NCBI RefSeq assembly: GCF_910596095.1
Contig: NC_056550.1
Location: 5,418,501 to 5,482,500, forward strand
Direction: 5' to 3'
Origin: Thunnus maccoyii
Lineage: Eukaryota; Chordata; Actinopteri; Scombriformes; Scombridae
Length of the DNA stretch: 64,000 bases
The position numbers and the translations under genes are program-made. The notes below the pieces were generated by a model. That model was not told the origin of the DNA and did no database searches. It saw only the letters and a program-made list of their open reading frames with translations. Within the stretch, counting starts at the first letter, position 1; every line of letters begins with the position of its first letter. Positions 25,095 through 36,115 of this stretch are shown here, piece after piece.

Positions 25095-25510
25095 CCACGC
25101 TGAAATATTATTGGATGGATTCACATGAAATTTTGCACAGACATACATGATCCCCAGAGGAGAAATCCTAATGACTTTTGGTGATCCCCTGATTTTTTTA
25201 TCTAGTGCCACCATGAGTATTTTGAGGGAAATATCTCATCTATTGGATAGATTTTCTTCATATTTGGTACAAAAATATCCCCCAAATGGATGAATTGTAA
25301 TAATTTTAATGATCACTAACTTTTCATTTTACTCCAAATTTTGAATTGTTCAGTACTACTTTGGTTTATGACCAAATACCTGCAAAACTAATGACATCCC
25401 CATCAGCCTCAGCTGTAATTTGTGCGTCGTGCTAATAAGCAATTGTCAACATATCTGCTAAATATCAGCAGGTTAGCATTGTCAATGTGGGCATGATGGC
25501 ATTTTCCCAC
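25095..25510 (+). repeat. Repeat A copy upstream of dnase1
   Basis: Same two-module order as at 18690, plus the tail with CATCAGCCTCAGCTGTAATTTG. Confidence 0.65.
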
Positions 25511-26390
25511 AGCAACAAGCTTCAAGTTTATCTAATCTTTCTCAGATAGTTTTATATTTACTCATGTATTGGTGGAATATGTTGCTTTATTCCAAGAAAA
25601 GCACTGACTCGCTGCTTTAAGAGTTACCATACTTTTACTGTTTATCAGTAGAAGCCCATGTTTTGCTGTCCTAGGTGAACTCCCAGTCTGCACTTGGTGC
25701 TCGTTGTGGGCAAGTGATTTGTTATCCCAGCACATTGGCATGGCGGGCAATTTCCATATGTCACCTACAACACAGACCACCATTGTTTTTTGGTAAAATA
25801 GTGTAGTGTTAAAAAGAGTGTTGGTAAAATGGCAAATGCAACTTCACAATGCAAACATACATACTGAATCAATAACCACAAAGGTGTTTAATGGATTTAA
25901 AGTAAGGTAATGATTAATAAGGTAACAGTAATAATGTGTGATGTTTACAGTGTGTACTATCGTGGTGTATCTGGCATTGCAGAGTCCTCTTGAAAAATAC
26001 ATTTTCATCTTTGAAACATATTCCTCTCCAAGGTCAGGTTAAATGTAAAGGTTACATGCATTTACCCTGATTTAAAGATCTCTGTTTGAAATAATTATTT
26101 AAAAATATTTTCAGATAATAAAGATTATCTGAAAAAATTGAAAAATTGATTTTTATGTATTTGTAGACTTGATGCTTTGAAATATATTTGTAATGCTTAA
26201 ACATGCACCTTAGACCTTTAAATTGTGTTAAAAATGCTAACATTGTTCAGATGTTTTATATATGCATGTATGAATACAAATTGTATATACAATGTAAATA
26301 CTGTAAATTTCTATCAAAGCAGTGATAAAAAATTTGGGATAAATACTATAAATATAACTACTATACTATATGATATGAGATGAGCTGATG

Positions 26391-26450
26391 CTATACTATA
26401 CTATACTATACTATACTATACTATACTATACTATACTATACTATACTATA
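26391..26450. repeat. (CTATA)12 pentanucleotide repeat
   Basis: Twelve perfect CTATA units, followed by a variant CTGTA. Confidence 0.92.
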
Positions 26451-26835
26451 CTGTATTATTTGTTAGTAATAAATTATGAAATTTGCAATGCAATCAGAAT
26501 TTTAACTTTAATGCACAAAAATGAGTAAACACTCACCTCTTGAAGTAGAGTATGCGGGTGATCAATAGATGCTATTTTTAATTGCAGTGTTCGCAGTATC
26601 AATGAGAAGGCAACAGATGGCATAAAAACATGATAAAGACAGTTCATTTAAGGTCACGCGTGATGGGAATTTTCTGATGTTTTCAGACATGTTGACATGG
26701 TTTTGATGCCAAAATGAAATATCTTCCTTTTAAAACAGAATGTGCTTAAAAATTGTATAATACAACATGCTCAACTCACAATCAAAATCAAAAAAGCCGG
26801 GTGCTGAATCTTTGAAGTGTTGAAATTAAATGAAG

Positions 26836-26945
26836 AAGGGGATTAGGACAGCACACCTAGTCAACTGATTTTAATTTTGAATTGCCACACAATTACCAAT
26901 TCAAAATTAAAATCAGTTGACTAGGTGTGTTGTCCTAATTCCCTT
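26836..26945. repeat. 49-bp inverted repeat with 12-nt loop
   Basis: Arms 26836-26884 and 26897-26945 are complementary over 49 positions with two mismatches, both of which are G-U pairs in RNA. The loop is CCACACAATTAC. Confidence 0.9.
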
Positions 26946-28399
26946 ATTTGTTTAAAAACAACATGTGCTGCCATGAGGTAAACAAGAACTTGATGATAAA
27001 ATATACACCATCAAGACATTCACTTGTACTTTCTGAATTATTAAAGGAGCTCAGGTCACTGAATATGATCCAAAATGTGTTTGCCATTAACTGAAATTAA
27101 TTGTTCATAGTTTTCTTTGTAACAAAAGTAGATACATTTTGTTATGATATTTACACAGTATATGAAGATCATAAATGTAACAATCATTTAAAAATATAAG
27201 AAATTGACTGTAATGCAGATTTTATTTTTAAAAATATCCACAGGGACATACAGTAGTTGAATATAGTCCTGTGACACAAGGTTCTGTACTGAATCTGAAT
27301 ATTTTCAGTCATATGTTAAGATCTCTTCTGAAACTGATTTTTTTTTTTTTTACTGTTTTAATGATAGATTGCTCTCAAGAAACATATGACAAACGAAGGA
27401 AGTGGAAAAGTCTGTTTTATTTTTAGTCTTTAACACCTTTATTTCATCATTTTAAAGGGGCAGACACAGCTGCTTTGGGCAGAAAAGGTAAGTAAGTGTG
27501 CAACCAAATTGTTTGACATGCCCTAATTTCATGTGATGATTTCTTCATCTTCTTCTGCATGCAAATGCCATCAATGAGCTCTCTTCACACCTTCAGCAGA
27601 TTCATGCAGGGGAGTCAGCAAACGCTGTCCACAGCACATGTTTCCTTCAGTGTGTGAAGGAAACAAAGAAGTGAACACATTGAGGGGTACTCCAGGTGGT
27701 GGAGCGTATTGTACTAATTTACAATGTACTATGTGCCTGTGCCTCTTTCTTTCAGAATCTCACTCTGTGTGTCTTCAGACCAAGTTGTCATCCAGACAAC
27801 CATCACTAATCCACTGAATCTTTTTTTTTTTTAATACACTATATTTTCTGCAGATGTATCATTTTGTGATCTGTACATTTCATGAAGGACTTCATTATCA
27901 TAAACTCCATTAATTATGCAGTTGTTGTTCAAGTTAAATGTGATTTCAAATTCTGAAAAACGTTTTCAACATCTTCATGGAAGACCCAAATAATATTTTC
28001 TCAAAATCAAATGACACTGTTAGTGAAGTTAACTGCAGTTAATGGTCATGGAAAGGCAAGTTTATTTGTGTTGCACATTTTATACACAAATGTATTAAAT
28101 ATGGGTTGGGTTTTTTTAAAGAAAAGCAATATAAAAATATTACATTAAATTCTAATTAAAAGCATTGAAACCTTTTAAAAGGAATTGGGATTTTTGTTTT
28201 CAAAGTTCAAACAAAATTATATCATATTAATTGATTCATTTCCAAGTTAAATCCAATGAATACTGAGCATGGAAGTTCATCACCTTGGAAACTGTAATTT
28301 GACCATATAAACAAAACAAAAACAAAACTTAACTCAATTTCCGTATGATGTGGTTGAAAGCTCGGGGAAATAAGATAGTAGGATCCCTACCGTTTTTTG

Positions 28400-28455
28400 T
28401 TTTTCTTTTTCTTTTTCTTTTTCCTTGTCTTTTTCTTTTTCTTTTTCTTTTTTTG
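28400..28455. repeat. (CTTTTT)n hexanucleotide repeat
   Basis: About eight imperfect CTTTTT units, about 230 bp upstream of the naa60 CRE. Confidence 0.8.
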
Positions 28456-28599
28456 ACTGGCTTCAAAACTAGACTGTTTGAGAAATATAACGAATATTGA
28501 CACCTCAGGTCGTGTGCTATTGCACTATAATGGGTGGAACCAGTGAGCTATAGTGTTAGTTTTTCGAGGGCAATGATAACTGAGTACACTCTTTAATCT

Positions 28600-28921
28600 C
28601 TAGTCCAAACTTCAGCCCAGTAGGTGGCGGTAAAACACTGACAAGTCTGATGCCAACCGACCAATCACAGGAAGAAAACGCTTTAACTGTGACGTCATTT
28701 ACGTAGCGGCCACAAACAGGAAGAAAACATCCAGCTGTTATCAAAGCAGAGAGACCTCTGGCTAGCTTAGCTTAGCTCTGTGACACAGTAATGAAACGGC
28801 CTTGAGAGTCGGGAATAAATTTGTACTTTATCATGTTGTGTCCGGAGTAGTGACTGTAAGGATTCATACATAAGGAACATATTTCTCCTCGACTTTCCTC
28901 CGGTCCGAGTGTTGAAACAAG
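28600..28921 (+). promoter_or_regulatory. naa60: naa60 promoter and probable non-coding first exon
   Basis: A perfect CRE, TGACGTCA, lies at 28690-28697. About 225 bp downstream a splice donor (aacaag, then gtacgt, junction after 28921) ends a likely 5' UTR exon. The first in-frame start is in the exon at 31827, whose acceptor ctgcag directly precedes GTGTGAATG. The link between this exon and naa60 is inferred from strand, position and lack of another nearby gene. Confidence 0.5.
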
Positions 28922-30274
28922 GTACGTTAGCTTAGCAACAGAGCGTTAGCCAGTGTTAGCATATGTGCTAATTAACTGTCAGCTGTAGTGCTTGATTTAT
29001 AACAACCTACCTTATTAATAACTGCGTTTTCTTCTGCTTTTTTGTGACCAGCCAGGTTGTAAGCTTTAGACTTTAATGGCAAGTGTAAAGATAGAAAAGC
29101 TATGTTACATTTCTGTTAACGTCCACAATGGAAGATGGACTAATTAATGATTCGTGTTGTTTTTGTAAACATTATGTAGTTTTTTGAACAATAATTCGAG
29201 GTTGTGGATTGTGAATTCTGTAGCAGGACAAACATATTGAGATCAATTTAACTTGTCAAAATGGTGTAAGAAATAAAATGTAAACCTGGGTGAAAGTAGA
29301 AATCCCCCTTAGCAGAGAATGAGAAATGTATTTCAATACCCTAGTTCATGGAATTAAATGTGTGAACGCGCAGAATGGATAAATATATAATTTAGGAAGG
29401 TCATTCAGATAAGGATTGATGTTTATTAAGGATTATTATTTGTTTGTTGAGGAATTGTGATTGATTTATATTTAGTGTTTGGCTTAATGTCTGAAAGGAT
29501 GACAATATAATGGCTTTTCACACTGCACATTCTTAGCCCTCAGGTAAGAGTTGACGATGGCATAACGTAAGCCTTTTTCACATACACGGCTAATCCAGGG
29601 TTAACCTAAACTCAGGGCTATAGGATTCATGCTGCACTTCAACTAACCCTAGGTTAAGTGTCTGAATGATTTTATCCCTGGGCTAAGTGCAGTGTGAAAA
29701 GCTCTTTAGTTTCTTTTCTGCGTGTACTCGATTGTTCATTTAATGAGATGAGCTTTTTTGTTTGCTGTGTTAAGTGACTACAGCGTGTATGAGTGTGTAT
29801 GATTGTATGGGTGGTGAACTTCAGGAAAAAAGCTCATGTTGATGCTGGTACTAATGGGGATCCTAATAAAGAAAGAAAGAAATGCAGACTTGTTATGTAT
29901 GAGATAATCTCTGTGTTGGAGCCTGAATCCTGTCAAAGGTCAAGCCCAAAAGATGGACACTAAGCATTCTCTAGACTCGGTTTTCATTATACTTTCAGTG
30001 GATATTCATTTATTTTCGTGCAACTGCAGAGCAAGCATTTGTCAGTAGTTATGACAAAAAGTAAAGAATATTATTTAGGGCCACTATGTTGAAAACTGCT
30101 TTTCCTTGTCATACCTGTTAGTACAGCAAATGATATATCTTTGTGTATTGTAGAGACATTTTTCAACAGTCTTCTGAAGTTTTATTAGTCAAACAATAAG
30201 TAGATTCATCACAAAAAAAAAGCTGACGATTAATTGATAATGAAAATAGTCCCAAACAGAGTTATCAGTAAAGC

Positions 30275-30590
30275 AAGGGCTGCAACTCACTTTCATTATT
30301 GATTAAGCTGCTAGTTGTTTTCTCAATTAATTGTTTGGTCTATAAAATGTCAAAAAAATGAAAAATGCCAATCATAATTTCCCAGAACCCATGGTGACAT
30401 CTTGAAATTTGTTGTTCTGTCTGACCAGCAGTCTAAAAATATTCATAGAGAGCTTAGAAACAGTGAAACTTGTTGGTTTTTTTAAAGTAATGACTGAAAC
30501 AATTGATCTATTATAAAAAATAGTTGCTGATTAATTTTCTGTGGATCAACTAATAAATTTATCAAATATTAGGCTAGTTTTAGCTCTAGT
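30275..30590 (-). repeat. Repeat B copy, inverted, in naa60 intron 1
   Basis: It starts AGGGCTGCAACTCACTTTCATTATTG and ends near TTTTAGCTCTAG; diverged but collinear with the inverse of the other copies. Confidence 0.6.
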
Positions 30591-30839
30591 GCAGATTACA
30601 TCCTATCGACTTTCCAAACACATTTATGTCCTCTTGCATTCAATTTCCTGGTGTCTTTTATTTATTATTCTATTTTATAATAATTTGCAACTTTTATGAT
30701 AAACGTTCAGTCAGAAGTATTACTGGTTCTACCATGTTTGATCAGTAATTTTTCTTTTGAAATTGGGTTATTAAATTTCGTGTTTTAGCACAAAGCTCTG
30801 AAATGTTTAAGCGTGTTTGGAAAGGATAGTCATATAAAG

Positions 30840-31523
30840 TAGGGATGCACAGTATTGGATTTTTTGCCGTTAGCCGATATGCAGATATTTCCAACTCATT
30901 GTGGTTGATAGCCTATGCAGATACCGATATATGCACATATTTTTTTCCAGCTGGCTGAGGAGACTATTATGCATGCAAATATAGATTGTACTAAGTATGA
31001 TCAAGAAAGACAATATATGAAGGAAGAACTCAGGACGACTGGAGTTCAGGAGCTCAGTATTAAAACTGTAAAGAACCTGCCAAGTGGGTGGAGCAGTAGA
31101 GTTTTCTTTGAGTTTATTAGACAGATAGGATTAATGTGTAGGATTTAATCTCTGGTCCACGCTCCACAGCAGAAGGTGGCTGTAATGCACCTAATACGCT
31201 GGTTGCCAACCGCTGTTATAAACCAAAAAGAAGAAGTTTTTTTTTTCCAAACAGAGTGATACATCCTGTCAGCCGTGGTGTTTCGTATTTGTGCAGCTGA
31301 ACTTAGCAGCTCCTCAACGGACATTCACCCTGATGGTCCTGGTGCTTCCTCCGCAGGCTCCCCTTCACTCAGCTGCCTGACAGACCCAGTGGAGGGAAGC
31401 ACGGTGGAGGAGAAGGCAACAAATCGGCCTCTCATAATCAGCAGAAATGGCCGATGCCAATATTTCATTTTAGAGCTTTTATCGGCCGATACCGATTGCG
31501 TGCAGATAATATCGTGCAATCCT
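30840..31523. mobile_element. hAT-like non-autonomous element with target-site duplication
   Basis: The left end TAGGGATGCACAGTATTGG and right end ATATCGTGCAATCCT are inverted. The element is flanked by CATATAAAG at 30831-30839 and 31524-31532. It is 684 bp, inside naa60 intron 1, and has no transposase. An 8-9 bp duplication fits the hAT superfamily. Confidence 0.8.
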
Positions 31524-31826
31524 CATATAAAGAGTCATACATGCCTGAATGTTAGGCAGTAAACTGGATACACACTCTTGCACAAACGCTTGACTTGTAG
31601 CCTTCTGCATCCTGTAATAATGGATGCAAGAGGCTTTTTATTTCATATTAGATGTGAATGACAGAATGCCCTCCACAACAGTTAGGACTTCCTGTTGGTC
31701 TATCAGTGTTTTTAAAAATAGAAGTTTTGTTCAGCAAGATCTCTCAATTGTTTGCTTTGGTTGGAGTGACTGACACTGTGACCTACCTAACCCTCCTGTG
31801 CTCTGTGTTGGTCCCTGCAGGTGTGA

Positions 31827-34800
31827 ATGAGTGACGTGGTGCCTCCCACAGCTCTCAGTGAAGTCCAGCTCCGGTTCCTCTGCCACGATGACATAGAGAG
31901 TGTCAAGCTGCTCTGTGGTGATTGGTTCCCAATCGAGTAAGAATCAGTTTGAAAGCATTCTATGAAATCTAAATCCACACTTTTTGGGACATGAAAGCTA
32001 ACCTGTCTCGACCTTTGACACCTTAGATACCCAGACTCATGGTATCAGGACATCACCTCCAACAAGAAGTTCTTCTCCCTCGCTGCCACCTTCAGAGGAG
32101 GCATCGTGGGAATGATTGTGGCCGAGATCAAAGGCCGGACCAAAGTACACAAAGAGGTATGATGTTCCACCCTGCTTATATGGACTCTATTCTGTATTTG
32201 TGTACTCTGCAGGGATGGCATGTCTCACAGGGGGAAGGTAAGGCCTATGAGATATGCTGGAATAAGAGAAAAGCAGAGTGTGTGTTGTGTACAGTGTAGG
32301 TGTGTAGCTGCATGAATTTACATTTTGGTGTCACCGAGTGTGTTGTTAGTGCAGTTCATCCACTCTCACTCAAAGTTCTTAAGTGGAACATTGACATTGT
32401 AGATTCTCTTTTTAGTCAGCTAATTAGACGAACCAGATGCCCTTGACTGAGTAAGGCTCGGTCATTAGACAGGAATAAGAAATGAGAGAGAAAATGTTGA
32501 AAGAAGGGCTGCAGCTAACTCATTTTTTTGTCGGTTTATGACAACAACAGGCTGTATGAGGAAGTGGTATAACTTAATTAGAAAAGGTCTAACTCATGTC
32601 ACAGTAGGATACTTGACAGATGTACAGTTATTCCACTGGACTGGTATCAGAAATCCACTCACTTCAGGCTATAGTTTTTATAAGCTGTTCACTCAGTGGA
32701 TAGAGTGCCTGTTGTCAAAATTTAATTTCCCTTTGGAACAGGATTTGCATTTCGGAAGCTACCTTCCTAGTAGGTAATTTGCCTAGGCATGATGAGGACT
32801 GTGTAACAGGCAGGTCGCAGAGGGAGCACGCAGGGCATGTTCAGAGTCGCTCCAAATTACAGAGCTGCAGATCCATTTAATTGATATTTTTCAATATAAT
32901 ACTGAGTCAAATGTAAGTTTTATTTCAAAATCCGTTGTGGATTGTAAAATAATCTGTTTTATATTTATAGAAAATGTCGGGCCTTAATCCTTAATTTTCT
33001 CTCCATCTTTGTCTATGTGTGTGTTAGGATGGAGACATCCTGGCCTCCAGTTTCCCTGTGGACACACAGGTAGCCTACATCCTCAGCCTGGGAGTGGTCA
33101 AAGAGTTTAGGAAACATGGCATAGGTAAGGTTCCCCTTTCTCAAGAGCTCTCACGCACATTACATTTACTTACATTCACTTGCTTGAGATTTACCCAAAC
33201 CTTAACCATGACCACCACATGCTAAACTCCAATGTTTACATTTACCTTTTAACCTAACCCTTAACAAAAACCACAAAAGTCCTCACCCTTAACACCCTTA
33301 ATTGTTAACTTTGTGGGGGTTCAGTTTACATCTCCACAAGGTATCTCCCACACACAAACACACTAGTAGAGACCTATACCTACATTTTAATCGCATATAC
33401 TATCTCACTAGATAAATAATAAAAGATGAGTTGATTCAAATCGACAAAGATTTTACAGTGAACTGGTCCAACTCCAGCAAAGATTATCAGGTCTTCATCC
33501 ACTCTTCAGTTGATGATGGACCTCTTGAATGAACATACAGCATTGTTCCAGAGTCCAGTGTATGAAAAACATGAAACAGAGAACATCACATTCAGTGACA
33601 TTATTTATGACTTCTGGATGACTGGATAGTCAACTTATGTTTTAACAACTATTTATGGAGGAGGTGGGTGTTCATTCTTGTACACTGAATTGAAAAATTC
33701 ATAAATATTGACAAATGCTATTCTGTTTAGAGCTGCAACAATTAGTCAATAATTTGTCCAATAAATTAATCACCAACTATTTTCATAATTGATCAATCAT
33801 TTTGAGCCATTATTTAAGAAAAAAATGTCAAACTTTTTGATTCCAGCTTCTCAAATGTGAATATTTTCTGGTTTCTTTAGTCTTCTAAAACAGTCAACTG
33901 AATATTTTGGGGTTCTGGACAAAACATTTGAGGATGTCATTTATGGCTTTGGGAAACAATGATCAACATTTTTCATTTTATAGACCAAACAACTAATTGA
34001 TTAATCGAGAAAATAATCAACAGATTAATCGATAATGAAAATAATCATTAGTTGCAGCCCTACTTCTGTAGGTAGTTTTGTCTTTTGGGAGAGCTGCCAG
34101 ACTGTCATGAATAATTAATAACATAAAGGTTATGCACAAATGTCTCCATAACCTTATACACACTTTGTTGCAACTTCTGGCACCAGAAACAAATGGAGAA
34201 AACTCATCCCTTCTTTCTCTGTGTAGCTCTTGTGTGTTCTCTCTATTGATGAACAGAGAGCAGGAGACATTTCAACCATGACTCAGAATACTGTAAGCTT
34301 TCCTCTCACTAACTGAGAATCTCTCTCCATCCGACCATTCAGGCTCCCTACTGCTGGACAGTCTGAAGGAGCATATATCAACGACAGCCCAGGACCACTG
34401 TAAGGCAATCTACCTGCACGTCCTCACCACTAACAACACTGCCATCCACTTCTATGAGAACAGGGACTTCAGGCAGCACCACTACCTGCCCTACTACTAC
34501 TCCATACGAGGGGTCCTCAAAGACGGATTCACATATGTGCTCTACATCAACGGGGGTCATCCACCCTGGACAATATTATATCCTTTTGTTGAAGGAAGAA
34601 CAGGAGACACTTACTCACAACTGTTTAGGGGACAGTTTGTATTTGTGTTTCACTCTTACATCAGAACTTTTTTTGCTCCAATGAGTACAATCTTTATCAT
34701 CTTGATTAGAGGGGAAGAGATGCTCTTCTTTTTTGTAGATCCTTATATTTTCAGGCAATCAAACAGACAAATCAAGTAGATAAACCAAACATAAATGTGG

Positions 34801-34989
34801 TGTTTTCATGTTTCCTTAACGTGGTGTCCCACTGACTATATCCAGCACATCGGTTCAACCCTGGCCAGCCTGAGCCCCTGCTCCATCCCTCAGAGGCTGT
34901 ACAGACACGCCCAGTCCCTGCTGCGCTCTCTGCTGCCCTGGTCCAACATCGCCTCCAAGACTGGCATACAGTACAGCCGAACAATGTGA
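31827..34989 (+). CDS. naa60: N-alpha-acetyltransferase 60 (NatF, Golgi-associated)
   Basis: Five coding exons: 31827-31936, 32027-32156, 33028-33124, 34343-34577 and 34833-34989, giving 242 residues, the same as human NAA60. The enzyme acetylates N-termini of transmembrane proteins facing the cytosol and sits on Golgi membranes. GNAT landmarks: the acetyl-CoA loop RKHGIG (residues 108-113), Tyr97 in VDTQVAY and His138 in YLHVL, matching the catalytic residues reported for human NAA60. HHYLPYYYSIRGVLKDG and GGHPPWTI follow. The C-terminal exon encodes the two helices (about 192-242) known in human to hold the enzyme on the membrane. Introns 1-3 are GT-AG. Intron 4 starts ATATCCTTTT and ends in AC, with a TTCCTTAAC branch site, so it is a U12-type AT-AC intron. 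Across it the joined codon reads TTT (Phe191), where human has Leu. Confidence 0.97.
33735..34070 (+). repeat. Repeat B copy in naa60 intron 3
   Basis: Nearly complete, running from AGCTGCAACAATTAGTCAAT to AATAATCATTAGTTGCAGCCC, with the same internal order as the copy at 5818. Confidence 0.75.
34578..34832 (+). other. naa60: U12-type AT-AC intron of naa60 (intron 4)
   Basis: The 5' end ATATCCTTTT fits the U12 AT-AC donor consensus. TTCCTTAAC at 34812-34820 is a perfect U12 branch site, about 13 nt before the terminal AC at 34831-34832. No GT-AG pair joins GGHPPWTI to DYIQHIG in frame, and this pair restores phase exactly (2 nt + 1 nt). The intron is 255 bp and is spliced by the minor spliceosome if the reading is right. 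Confidence 0.9.
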
Positions 34990-36105
34990 CACAGCATGGT
35001 GGGTGGGATCACCTTTAAAGCTTGTACATGTGACCTTTTCTGTCTAGTTTTGTCTGTCAACAGATGTCAGATTTTCTCTCTTTCTTTGTCTTTTTCAGGA
35101 GCACAAGTGTTCCGTTTCTCATCAGTCTTCCCCTGTACACACAAAGATGTACACGCACACCCACATCCTGTACGGCTTTCTGCACCCTGTATTTGACACA
35201 GGACTCAGGTTCAACCTGCGTTTGACCGTTCAAGTATCCAAATATTATTCCCTGTAAGATACACGTTTGGCACTGTTCACACAAGATCTGGGTTTGCAGC
35301 TGTAGCTCTGTACCTGCTGCTAAACAGGGTTTTTGCATTGTAACGTCATCAGAAGTGCAATGTTGTGTTTACACTGAAGACTCAGCAAAACAAATGGCAT
35401 GATTTGGTAAAACCATGGGATTTTTTCTGGTTATTTAGTTATTATACTATCCCATATACACTATACTATCCCATAATTACTATAGTAACCTGTGTTTAAC
35501 CAATCATACCAAAGCTGAGCAGTGTCAGACCCAGGCAGCAGAGCTGAGTGGAGGACCACGTTGACCCAGGCACACAAACGGCAAACACAGGTTGTAATAA
35601 TGGTGTGAAAGGGGTGTAACACACACACACACACACAAAAACACTCTCACACACACTGGGAACCCGATAGAGACTAAAGGTTCAAACCATGCCTATATTT
35701 CTCTTTTCAACCTGTCCACCACTGTCACAGAGACTATGTATACTGTTTGTATATTATATATACTAAACTAATATATAAATTTCTCTTAATATGTATGTTT
35801 ATTCTATGCTGTTGATAGGCCTAGTTGGATGATAATCCATCCTTTTCCCTTTTTGTGTATCAACTGAATCCAGACTCCGAGTCAATTCCAGTTTGTAAAA
35901 TAGACTCAAGAACAAGTTGCATTCAATTGGACTGTGAATCATTTAACAATGTTGAAAGGCTAGTAGGTTAGACTAAAGCTTATTATACAAAGGAAACTCT
36001 GAGACACAATGTAGATGGGTGATATTTTCAGTAGTAACAAAAATTTTCAAAAAAGAGAATTCTTCCCTTTTGAAAATTTATGAAATTGTCTGATTTGCTG
36101 TGTGC

Positions 36106-36115
36106 AATAAATAAA
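36106..36115 (+). terminator. naa60: Candidate polyadenylation signals of naa60
   Basis: Overlapping AATAAATAAA about 1.1 kb after the naa60 stop. A second AATAAA at 36812-36817 is followed by GT-containing sequence and would give a 1.8 kb 3' UTR. I cannot tell which is used. Confidence 0.35.

Noticed and set aside
26391-26450. Regular spacing that could suggest a CRISPR-like array
   Set aside because: It is a plain 5-bp tandem repeat without spacers, in a vertebrate genome.
34378-34560. 60-codon minus-strand frame
   Set aside because: Antisense of naa60 exon 4.
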